A stretch of 64,000 nucleotides of DNA from Deltaproteobacteria bacterium UBA6106 (GTDB lineage: Bacteria > Desulfobacterota > Syntrophorhabdia > Syntrophorhabdales > Syntrophorhabdaceae): positions 68,674 through 132,673 of the forward strand of contig DIWM01000047.1 in assembly GCA_002428485.1 (NCBI GenBank), in the 5' to 3' direction. Made by a program: the position numbers and the translations under genes. Below, piece by piece: positions 52,490 through 60,236 of the stretch. The notes below the pieces were generated by a model. It did not search any database. It saw nothing but the letters and a program-made list of their open reading frames with translations, and was not told where the DNA came from. The number at the start of each line of letters is the position of its first letter. Positions within the stretch are counted from its first letter, which is position 1.

Positions 52490-52696
52490 TAGTTCATGGC
52501 TCATAGCTCAAAGTAAAACCAAGCACGAAATCCTAAGCACCAAATCCTAAACGATATCAAAATTCAAGTATCAAATGTTCTAAACGTAAAAACTGTATGC
52601 ATGTTGTGATATTTGAACATTGGAACATTTGGATTTGTTTAGGATTTAGATATTCGGATTTAGTATTTGATTCTGCCATGAATCATGAGCCGTCAG
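52490..52696. repeat. AT-rich dispersed inverted repeat (copy 4)
   Basis: CATAGTTCATGGCTCATAGC-type words, then GCACCAAATCCTAAACGATATC, AATTCAAGTATCAAATGTTC and the right arm ATATTTGAACATTGG, TTTGGATTTGTTTAGGATT, ATTCGGATTTAG, closed by ATGAATCATGAGCCGTCAGC. Fills the whole lpxK upstream gap. Confidence 0.78.
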
Positions 52697-53032
52697 CTAT
52701 GAGCTAATGTGGAACATCGGTGCCCGGATAAGCGTGCTGTGGCAGGATGGGCATTTGCCCGGTTTGGTCAGCCGCCCCCTTTTCCTGAATACAAAATTGC
52801 AATGCTCGCAGCGGGCAGGTTCAACGATGAAGTGCCCGTTGTTCTTCCGGACCGTCTTTTTGATATGCGCCAGATGGTCATTGACATCCTTCTCGGTGAT
52901 CCTCGCGTAGACCGATATGTCGCGTGCCGTAAGGGTCTGTTCTTCAAGGAGCGCCGTTATAAAATGGCGTATCGTTTCATACCGTTCAGCAGGCGCCTCG
53001 GGTTCTCTCGGCCGCTTCCTCATCTCGCGCAT
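52697..53032 (-). CDS. Predicted transcription regulator: winged helix + zinc ribbon
   Basis: 111 residues. N-terminal winged-helix part (YETIRHFITALLEEQTLTARDISVYARITEKDVNDHLAHIKKTVRK) and a C-terminal zinc ribbon with CEHC...CPSC. This HTH-plus-zinc-ribbon layout matches a known small family of predicted regulators; the ligand and targets are unknown. Flanked on both sides by AT-rich repeat islands, so it is transcribed alone. Confidence 0.75.
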   Translation of the reverse strand: MREMRKRPREPEAPAERYETIRHFITALLEEQTLTARDISVYARITEKDVNDHLAHIKKTVRKNNGHFIVEPARCEHCNFVFRKRGRLTKPGKCPSCHSTLIRAPMFHISS

Positions 53033-53081
53033 AGTGTAACATTAATTGAACGTGATCCACTATCGAATAACCGGAGCAACA

Positions 53082-53262
53082 GCTCATGGCAAGAATGAAG
53101 CACCAAATCCGAAACAATATCTAAATCCTAAGCGCGAAATCCTAAAAAATATCAAAATCCAAATATCAAATGTTCAAAACAGAAGCCCTTCAACACGTTT
53201 TGAATTTTGAACATTTGAATTTGTTTAGGATTTAGAAATTCGGATTTCGGATTTGCTGTTCG
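53082..53262. repeat. AT-rich dispersed inverted repeat (copy 5)
   Basis: ACAGCTCATGGCAAGAATG, CACCAAATCCGAAACAATATC, AATATCAAAATCCAAATATC, then CGTTTTGAATTTTGAACATT, TTGAATTTGTTTAGG and ATTCGGATTTCGG. The 302-base gap between the regulator and rlmD holds this and the hairpin below; no gene. Confidence 0.78.
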
Positions 53263-53274
53263 TTATAGAACCTT

Positions 53275-53313
53275 ATTTTACCCATTTCATGCATAGCACG
53301 AAATGGGTAAAAT
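53275..53313 (-). terminator. 14-bp perfect inverted repeat after rlmD
   Basis: ATTTTACCCATTTC (53275-53288) and GAAATGGGTAAAAT (53300-53313) with an 11-base loop, 23 bases beyond the rlmD stop. The stem is AT-rich and no T-run follows, so it may be a weak terminator or an mRNA end-protecting hairpin; an operator is also possible. Confidence 0.45.
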
Positions 53314-53335
53314 TTCATAATTGGCCGATAGCGGT

Positions 53336-54700
53336 TTACATGCGCTTTAAATACACAAGGGTTTCCAGATGGGAGGTGTGGGGAAAGAAGTCGAAAGGGG
53401 TTATACTCACAACGCTTAAGCCGTGGCCGGGAAAGACCTTGAGATCGCGGGCCAGGGTTGCGGGGTTGCAGGAGACATAAACTATTCCCCGGGAGTTAAG
53501 CCTGACGATGAGCTCCATGCCGTCCTTGCTGATGCCGCTTCGCGGAGGATCGATAACGAGAAGGCCTGTTTTTGACGGCGCAATCTCCCTGAGGGCCTTT
53601 TCGATCGTTCCCGCATAAAAAACACAATTCCCGATATTGTTGATAAGACAGTTTTCCCTCGCATTGATGATATTCCCAGATAACGAATCGATCCCTGTAA
53701 CTGTTTGCGCGCAGCGTGAAAGATAAAGTTCGATCGGACCCATGCCGCAATACAGCCCCAGGACCTGTTCATCACCTGACAGAGAGGCAACCTCGGCTAT
53801 TTTCCCGTAGAGCACACCGGCCGCCTTTGTGTTTGGCTGGAAGAAGGATTGAGGGTAGACCCTGAGCGTCATCCCGGCGATATTTTCAGTAATATATGAT
53901 TGCCCGGCAACGCGCTGCAGTTGGTTATAGTATATGGCGCCCCCATGTTTGTTATTGATCGAGAGATAGAGGCTCTTTACCGGGGGAACAGCTTTGTTAA
54001 GCGCCTCAAAAAGCCGGCTCAGGCCTTTAACGGTTCGCTGCGTTGCCTCCAGCGTGATCATTATTTCACCGGTGGTTTTTGATTCCCTCACGATAAGGTG
54101 CCGCAGCAATCCTTTCCCGGTGATCACATTGTATGAAGCGAGCCCCTCTTTGCCGGCAAATTCTTTGACAACAGGCACGATGCCTTCAATAACGGAACTG
54201 AAGACAGGACATGCTGCGACAGGGACAACGAAAGCGCCGTATTGTTGGAAAGGCGAGACGCGTTCCCTCATCCCGAGGATGATTTCACCGTCCTTTTCTC
54301 CAAAGGCGAGCTCAACCTTATTCCTGTAAAAATACCTATCAGGCGAGGCCACGATCGGCATTACTTCCATACGATCGACATCGAACCCGCCTATCCTCTT
54401 CAGCGTCTGCCTGAGATAATTTGCTTTCAGCTCAAGTTGTTTTTCGTAGGCAAGGTCCTGCAGCGTGCAGCCGCCGCAGACACCAAAGTGCGGGCATACC
54501 GGGTCTGTCCTGAAGGGTGAAGGTTTTTCGATGGCCTCTATCGCGCCATAGGCATAGCCCTTGTTTTCTTTTGCTATCGCGATACGGACGACGTCGCCTG
54601 CGACACCGCCGGGCACGAAGATCACCCTGCCATCCTTTTTGGCAACGCCGTAATTGTTGGGAAAGGCAATATCTGTTATCTCAACCGATACATGGGTCAT
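53336..54700 (-). CDS. rlmD: 23S rRNA (uracil-C5)-methyltransferase
   Basis: 454 residues: N-terminal TRAM domain (VEITDIAFPNNYGVAKKDGRVIFV), [4Fe-4S] ligands CPHFGVCGGC near residue 68 with a distant fourth Cys, SAM motif VLGLYCGMGPIELYL, DPPRSGI and the catalytic CNPATLARDL near the C-terminus. The family covers RlmD/RumA and related rRNA uracil methyltransferases; the exact position (U1939 in E. coli RlmD) is inferred from family only. Confidence 0.87.
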   Translation of the reverse strand: MTHVSVEITDIAFPNNYGVAKKDGRVIFVPGGVAGDVVRIAIAKENKGYAYGAIEAIEKPSPFRTDPVCPHFGVCGGCTLQDLAYEKQLELKANYLRQTLKRIGGFDVDRMEVMPIVASPDRYFYRNKVELAFGEKDGEIILGMRERVSPFQQYGAFVVPVAACPVFSSVIEGIVPVVKEFAGKEGLASYNVITGKGLLRHLIVRESKTTGEIMITLEATQRTVKGLSRLFEALNKAVPPVKSLYLSINNKHGGAIYYNQLQRVAGQSYITENIAGMTLRVYPQSFFQPNTKAAGVLYGKIAEVASLSGDEQVLGLYCGMGPIELYLSRCAQTVTGIDSLSGNIINARENCLINNIGNCVFYAGTIEKALREIAPSKTGLLVIDPPRSGISKDGMELIVRLNSRGIVYVSCNPATLARDLKVFPGHGLSVVSITPFDFFPHTSHLETLVYLKRM

Positions 54701-54704
54701 AGTC

Positions 54705-54988
54705 AGCCACCAGCCATCAGCAATAAGCGCGTAAAGCGTGAGGCATTAAAATCCGTAAGGCGTAAGTTGTTAGGCGTAAGGGGGAGAACCAATTCAAAAC
54801 TGCTGCATAAAATAATCGTGTCATTGCGAGCCCGCAGGGCGTGGCAATCCCAACGGATGAGATCACCACGTCGCATGCGCCCTCGCGATGACAGTAAGAT
54901 TCTGAACGTTGAACATAGAACATGTGTTATCCTTCGTCCTTCGGTTTTTCCCTTCACGCCTTCCGCCTTACGACTCACGCCTAACGAC
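54705..54988. repeat. CGTAAGGCGT words in inverted pairs
   Basis: 54752-54784 has CCGTAAGGCGTAAGTTGTTAG; 54951-54988 has the inverse words (ACGCCTTCCGCCTTACGACT, CACGCCTAACGACTTACGG), the last running into the kinase stop. A fragment ATTGCGAGCCCGCAGGGCGTG / GCAATCC lies between them. No gene. Confidence 0.7.
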
Positions 54989-57217
54989 TTACGGGTTTTT
55001 TTGTCCCACGGGAAAGGATACCGTGAAAGTTGTCCCTGATTGAAAGCAGTCCTCATCTGTTGTGCAGTGAGGACATTGTGAGATGTTCCCGGGACAGAGG
55101 TCGTGGTCGGTGGGGATGAATCTGCACCTCGTGCTCGCGAGCGAGATATCGAAGCCGAACCGTTTTCCATAGAACTTCATACGGAGAAGTTCGAGCCCCT
55201 TTCCTCCGGCGCCAAAATCATAGGGTCTTTTCGATGAATACATCTCCGTGTCTTTTGTGTGAAAAAGCCCGTCAAAGAGGTACTGCTGATCATCAGCGGT
55301 TATCCCCACGCCGGTATCGGTGACGCTCAAAAGAACCATGTCGCCTTGCTGCTCCACGGTAATCTTGACCTTCCCTCCGTCAGGTGTGTTCTCCACAGCA
55401 TTCTTGATAAGGCCGTCCCCGATATCTCTCAGGATGACAGGGTCCATATAGATAAAGAGGTCGTTTTGTCCCTCAACCTCGAAGCTTATGTCCCTGTGCG
55501 CTGCCGCATGTTTCGCCTTTTCAATGATGGGGAGGGTGAACGAATAGAGGTCGATCAACTGGAAGGAGAGGGTGCTTCCGGCCATGTACTGGCTCATCCA
55601 CTCCTTCACGATGTTCCAGTGGGTGCGTATATCCCGGGGGATATCGGACAGCCCTTCTATCCTTTGCCAGATGCGCTCCAGCTCATCGAGGGTTGCCCCT
55701 GCCTCGAGTTCGTGGGAGACGCTGAAGATCCTGTCCGTCTCTTTTGAAATATTGAGAAGCCGCTCCAGGTTCCTCTCAAGGGATTCCAAAAGCCCTTTTA
55801 TGGTCTGGTACGGCTGCTGCATATGCTCAAGTTTGCGCTTCAGGATCCTTATGTTGCCCTGTATGACCGACAGGGGGGTTTTTAATTCGTGGGAGATATG
55901 ATTTACCGCCTTGGTTTTTGCCCTGTTCAGTTTTTCCAGTTCGTTGCGGGACTGGATCAGGGCCTCATGGGCCTGGATACGCTCTGTGATATCCTCGCAG
56001 GTAAGGATATGCTCGCCGGTGGCAAGCTGTACGGGGATGAAATTGACGGTTTTGGATGTCTGATCCTTGCAGATCACATCGAAGGTCCTCGAGAAGAGCA
56101 TATGCCCGGGCTTCGAATGCTTGATATCGTTCGTCCAGACTGTGATGACATTTTTTCTGTAGACCGGATCGGGGAATGCCTTTTTGAACCAATTCCTCCC
56201 GTTGGGCACATCATTCAGGTCGTAACCGAAAAGCTCTTTGAATTTTGGATTGATATAGGTAAATGCCCCCTGAGGGTCGATCATTATGATTCCGAAGGGG
56301 GCATTGTCAGAAAGGACCCGGAACCGGTTGCGTTCGTTCCGCAACGTTTCTTCAGCCTGTTTGCGCCCGGTAATGTCCCTGAGATACACGAGGTAAACGA
56401 ATATGCCGCGGGAAGGGATAACGGCGGCGGACACTTCAATAAAGATTGTCTTCCCTGTCTTTGTGATGCCTTTGAACTCGTATCGCGACGGCACCGGTTC
56501 GTTTCTTTGACGCCTGTTGTTTATGCTGATAAGCTTTTCCACGTCATCGGGATGGGCGACGATGGTAACCGGTTTTCCGATGATCTCGTCAGTAGTATCG
56601 TATTCAAACATTTTGACAAATCGCTTGTTCACATACTGATGCTTGTTTTCGTGGATGATGGCCACGCCGTCGTTGGAGTGCTCTATGGCAGTCCTGTACC
56701 GCTCCTCGCTCTCCATGAGGGCCGCTTCTGCCTTTTTCCGCCGCGTGATGTCCTGCATTGTCCCTTCGTAGTACAGGGCGTTGCCCCTGTCGTCCCTTAC
56801 CTCCCGGATGTTGATCAGTATCCATTGGAGGCTCCTGTCCTTGCGGTACATCTGCACCTCAAAGTTCTGTACCACTCCATGTTTCTTAAGCAGGTTGACC
56901 AGCTCAATGCGGTTCGCGGGGTTTACATAAAGCTGCCGGTTGATGTTCGTTATGGATTGAATGAGATCTTCGGGGGAGTCGTATCCGTGGATACGGGCAA
57001 GCGACGGGTTGGCGCTGAGAAACCTCCCGTCGATGCTTGTCTGGAATATCCCCTCCGTTGCGTTCTCGAACATGTTGCGGTATTTTTCTTCTGTTTGCCG
57101 CAGCGCTGTTTCGACATTCTTCCGCTCTGCGTCTACCTTTTCAAACCGCACAACGCACTCGCGAAGATCGGATATCTCCCTAAGCAGCTCATCTTTTTTC
57201 TTACCGGCTTTGTCCAT
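54989..57217 (-). CDS. PAS-domain sensor histidine kinase with cysteine-rich C-terminus
   Basis: 742 residues, no membrane helix, so cytoplasmic. Short N-terminal coiled coil, then three PAS domains (about 45-162, 170-285, 298-413), each ending in a DITxR-type motif. HisKA with H443 in NHISHELKTPLS, then HATPase with NAVENTPDGGKVKI, DTGVGITADDQQYLF, FGAGGKGLELL. Between the last G-box and the final strand is an insert with six cysteines (TRCRF, HDLCPG, SQCPHCTTDEDCF), which may bind a metal or sense redox state. No receiver gene is adjacent. Confidence 0.88.
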   Translation of the reverse strand: MDKAGKKKDELLREISDLRECVVRFEKVDAERKNVETALRQTEEKYRNMFENATEGIFQTSIDGRFLSANPSLARIHGYDSPEDLIQSITNINRQLYVNPANRIELVNLLKKHGVVQNFEVQMYRKDRSLQWILINIREVRDDRGNALYYEGTMQDITRRKKAEAALMESEERYRTAIEHSNDGVAIIHENKHQYVNKRFVKMFEYDTTDEIIGKPVTIVAHPDDVEKLISINNRRQRNEPVPSRYEFKGITKTGKTIFIEVSAAVIPSRGIFVYLVYLRDITGRKQAEETLRNERNRFRVLSDNAPFGIIMIDPQGAFTYINPKFKELFGYDLNDVPNGRNWFKKAFPDPVYRKNVITVWTNDIKHSKPGHMLFSRTFDVICKDQTSKTVNFIPVQLATGEHILTCEDITERIQAHEALIQSRNELEKLNRAKTKAVNHISHELKTPLSVIQGNIRILKRKLEHMQQPYQTIKGLLESLERNLERLLNISKETDRIFSVSHELEAGATLDELERIWQRIEGLSDIPRDIRTHWNIVKEWMSQYMAGSTLSFQLIDLYSFTLPIIEKAKHAAAHRDISFEVEGQNDLFIYMDPVILRDIGDGLIKNAVENTPDGGKVKITVEQQGDMVLLSVTDTGVGITADDQQYLFDGLFHTKDTEMYSSKRPYDFGAGGKGLELLRMKFYGKRFGFDISLASTRCRFIPTDHDLCPGNISQCPHCTTDEDCFQSGTTFTVSFPVGQKNP

Positions 57218-57331
57218 GTAATATCCCTTAAGGAATTATTATAAAATATTTTTGGTATTTTTGAACGGTATAATTGTAAAATATCCCGATCGGGGAACGG
57301 CAAGGGTGTTTCCCTGAAAGGAGAGGACACC

Positions 57332-58882
57332 ATGAACGGCGCGGAGATACTTTTGAAAACTGCCATAGAGGCCGGCGTAGAGGTCTGCTTTGCCAATGCA
57401 GGGACAACCGAACTGCCCATCGTTATTGCCCTTGATTCAGTACCGGGCATCAAGGCGGTCCTCGGCGTCTTTGAGGGCGTCTGCACCGGCGCCGCAGACG
57501 GTTACGGCAGGATGGCCGGAAAGCCGGCAATGGCCCTTCTTCATCTGGGACCCGGCTTTGCGAACGGTATTGCCAATCTTCACAATGCAAGGCGGGCCGG
57601 CACGCCTTTGCTGAACGTCATTGGAGAGCACGCGACATGGCACCGCCCTGCGGACGCTCCGCTGACGATGGACATCGAGGCCCTCGCCGGCACTGTTTCG
57701 GGATGGCAGCGGACAAACGGATCCGCCGAACGTATCTCAGGCGATGTGGCGGATGCCATAGCCGGGGCGCTTGGGGGTCGGATAGCGAGCCTGATCGTTC
57801 CCCACGATCACCAGCTGCGGGAATGTCCCGGGGCGGAGATCATCGGGGCCCGATTTTCCTTTGCCCCTATAGATGGCCGCGAGATGGAAAGGGCGGAGCA
57901 GGCATTGAGTTCCGGCAAAAAGGCCGCCCTCATGCTCGGCAGGAGGGCCCTGCGAAGAAGAGGCCTTGAGGCGGCGGCAAGGATCAGGGCCGCAACGGGC
58001 TGCAATATTGTCACGGAGACTTTCCCGGGATATATGGAGCGTGGGGCGGGGCTGCCCCGTGTGAGCCGTCTTCCCTATTTTCCGGAAGACGCGATCGCCA
58101 TGCTTTCCGGATATGAAACGGTGGTGATAGCGGGGGCGCACGACCCGGTAACATTTTTTGGCTACGAAGGCATTGACAGCTTTATTATCTCGCGAAACCA
58201 GGAAAAGATTCAGATCGGTACGGGCGGCCAGGACATGATCGCCGTACTGGAACACCTCGCTGACTCCCTCCGCGCGCCAAAAGGGACGACCATGGATGAC
58301 CATATCTTTGCTCCATTGAAGCGCCCTGACATTCCTGCGGGAGAATTGACCGGAAAGAAGATCAGTCTCGTCCTTGCGGCGCTGCAGCCCGAAGGCGCGA
58401 TCATTGTCGACGAAGGGCTTACCACGGGATTTCCCTATTACCAGATCGCGGCAGGAACGCCTCCGCATACGCTGTTGACCATCACCGGCGGCTCCATAGG
58501 CTACGGTATGCCCTGTGCCGTCGGTGCGGCCCTTGCTTGTCCCGACAGGCCTGTCATCAATTTCCAGGCAGACGGGAGCGCCCTCTATACCGTTCAATCG
58601 CTCTGGACAGAGGCGCGTGAAGGGCTCAACGTGAAGACCCTCCTCTGTTCGAACAGGAGCTACCACATCCTCGAGATGGAGCTCGAACGCGCAGGCGTTG
58701 CATCTCCGGGGCCTAATATCAGGTCGCTCGTTGGGCTTGACGGCCCGGCGATAGACTGGGTAAAGGTTGCAGCCGGTTTTGGCGTTCCAGGAGCATCGGT
58801 AAGCACCGCCGAAGCACTCGCCGGCGTGCTCGGCAGGACGCTCGCAGAACCGGGCCCGTTCCTCATCGAGATGGTATTGTAA
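57332..58882 (+). CDS. ThDP-dependent enzyme, acetolactate synthase-like
   Basis: 516 residues with the three ThDP-enzyme domains: the Pyr domain with catalytic Glu near residue 48 (GVFEGVCTGAADGYGRM) and HNARRAGTPLLNVIGEHA, a central domain (CNIVTETFPGYMERGAG), and the PP domain with the metal motif QADGSALYTVQSLWTEAREG...SNRSY (usual GDG is ADG here). The family includes acetolactate synthase, benzoylformate decarboxylase and related enzymes; specificity is uncertain. AAAGGAGAGG precedes the start. Divergent from the PAS kinase. Confidence 0.82.
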   Translation: MNGAEILLKTAIEAGVEVCFANAGTTELPIVIALDSVPGIKAVLGVFEGVCTGAADGYGRMAGKPAMALLHLGPGFANGIANLHNARRAGTPLLNVIGEHATWHRPADAPLTMDIEALAGTVSGWQRTNGSAERISGDVADAIAGALGGRIASLIVPHDHQLRECPGAEIIGARFSFAPIDGREMERAEQALSSGKKAALMLGRRALRRRGLEAAARIRAATGCNIVTETFPGYMERGAGLPRVSRLPYFPEDAIAMLSGYETVVIAGAHDPVTFFGYEGIDSFIISRNQEKIQIGTGGQDMIAVLEHLADSLRAPKGTTMDDHIFAPLKRPDIPAGELTGKKISLVLAALQPEGAIIVDEGLTTGFPYYQIAAGTPPHTLLTITGGSIGYGMPCAVGAALACPDRPVINFQADGSALYTVQSLWTEAREGLNVKTLLCSNRSYHILEMELERAGVASPGPNIRSLVGLDGPAIDWVKVAAGFGVPGASVSTAEALAGVLGRTLAEPGPFLIEMVL

Positions 58883-58983
58883 TCCAGGGGACGTCCATAA
58901 TTATGTATTTGAATTTTACGCAATATCTTCTATGATAATACGAAAAGAGATCACGTCAGAATTTTGAACGCAGGGGTAGAAAG

Positions 58984-59742
58984 ATGAGTGGAAGGAAAAC
59001 GAAAAAAAAAGATGCTGAAAAAGTTCCAGGCAGCATTAGCGCCAACATGATCGAATCGCACAAGATGACTATAGTGGGACAGCTTTTCCGAGGGATCGCC
59101 CACGATATAAAGAACCCTCTGGCGATAATATTGCAGGGTTCAGAGTTTTTGGGATTGTCAGATATTGTTGATGATACACGAAAAAAGACGCTGACGATGA
59201 TCGGGAACGCGGCATCGAGGATCGATGGTATGCTGGAGAATATATTAAGTTTTGCCAGGCCCTCCGGAGGCCAGGAGCAGATAAGCGACATGAGAACGCT
59301 TATTGATGAAAGCATCACGCTGCTCGGGCCACGGCTCAATACCGGCTATATACAGGTAGGAAGAGATTTTTCTCCATCTCTGCCGGGATGCAAGGTGAAC
59401 AGGAACGAAATAAAACAAGCCCTCGTGAGCGTGCTCATAAACGCGGTGGATGCGATCCCGGAGGATGGGATCATATCAATAGAGGTGAAGCCGGTTCTGT
59501 ATGAAACGGGGAAGAAAAGCGTGGCGATCATGATAACGGATAACGGATGCGGCATCCCGGAGGATGACCTCGGCAGGGTCTGCGAGCCCTTTTTTACAAC
59601 GAAGACGGACCGGGGCAGGATTGGGCTGGGACTTGCTGTTGTCCGCGATATTATGGAAAGGCATAAGGGGTACCTCAGCATAGAGAGCAAGGCAGGGAAG
59701 GGCACAAGCGTGCTGCTTGTACTTCCGGCGACACTATCATAA
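58984..59742 (+). CDS. Soluble histidine kinase without a sensor domain
   Basis: 252 residues. Lysine-rich N-terminus, HisKA with H40 in RGIAHDIKNPLAI, HATPase with NAVDAIPEDGIISIEV, DNGCGIPEDDLGRVCEPFFTTK and GLGLAVVRDIMERHKG. There is no membrane helix, PAS or other input domain, so the signal must come from a partner or the cell interior. It is 18 bases upstream of a receiver-only response regulator, a likely cognate pair. Confidence 0.88.
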   Translation: MSGRKTKKKDAEKVPGSISANMIESHKMTIVGQLFRGIAHDIKNPLAIILQGSEFLGLSDIVDDTRKKTLTMIGNAASRIDGMLENILSFARPSGGQEQISDMRTLIDESITLLGPRLNTGYIQVGRDFSPSLPGCKVNRNEIKQALVSVLINAVDAIPEDGIISIEVKPVLYETGKKSVAIMITDNGCGIPEDDLGRVCEPFFTTKTDRGRIGLGLAVVRDIMERHKGYLSIESKAGKGTSVLLVLPATLS

Positions 59743-59760
59743 CCCTGGCAAGGGGCGTGA

Positions 59761-60150
59761 ATGATGAAAAAGAGGATCCTTATTGTTGACGATGAAAGAG
59801 ATTTCTGCAGGATGGTGAAGTTTAACCTCGAACGAACAAAGCAATACGAGGTGTTGTTTGCCACTGCCGGCAAATCCGGCATAGAGATCGCCAGGAGCAA
59901 GAAGCCGGACCTTATTCTTCTCGATATCAGAATGCCGGGGAAGAGCGGCGGAGAGATCGCCGAGGAATTGCTGGATGATCCTTTGACAAGCACAATACCG
60001 ATTATCTTTCTCACTGCGCTCGTGAAGAAAGATGAGGTTGCGAAACAGAGCGGCTACATCTCGGGGCGGCCTTTCATCGCCAAGCCCGTTACCGCCCAGG
60101 ACCTTATAAAGAGAATAGAGGAAGAGATGAACGTGAAAGGTAAAAGGTAG
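59761..60150 (+). CDS. Single-domain response regulator
   Basis: 129 residues: receiver domain only, with DD at residues 10-11, phospho-acceptor D55 in LILLDIRMPG, the FLTALVKKDE switch region and K in FIAKPVT. No output domain, so it acts through protein contacts or in a phosphorelay, probably with the kinase just upstream. The N-terminal M-M leaves 59761 or 59764 as start. Confidence 0.9.
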   Translation: MMKKRILIVDDERDFCRMVKFNLERTKQYEVLFATAGKSGIEIARSKKPDLILLDIRMPGKSGGEIAEELLDDPLTSTIPIIFLTALVKKDEVAKQSGYISGRPFIAKPVTAQDLIKRIEEEMNVKGKR

Positions 60151-60156
60151 CGTGAA

Positions 60157-60236
60157 GATCGTATATCGAAAAACCCGTAAGTCGTAAGGCGTAAGTCGTA
60201 AGGGGTTAAATCGCCTGACGCCTTACGCCTCACGGC
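60157..60236. repeat. CGTAAGTCGTAAGGCGTAAG inverted pair
   Basis: 60173-60206 GTAAGTCGTAAGGCGTAAGT, then 60212-60236 GCCTGACGCCTTACGCCTCA: adjacent direct and inverted words that can fold into one hairpin between the convergent response-regulator and ygiQ genes, and might act as a bidirectional transcript end. Confidence 0.75.

Noticed and set aside
55889..57244. 451-codon open frame on the plus strand
   Set aside because: Antisense to the PAS histidine kinase, which has complete kinase motifs; no domain in this frame.
57737..58666. 309-codon open frame on the minus strand
   Set aside because: Antisense to the ThDP enzyme, whose frame has Pyr and PP domain motifs.
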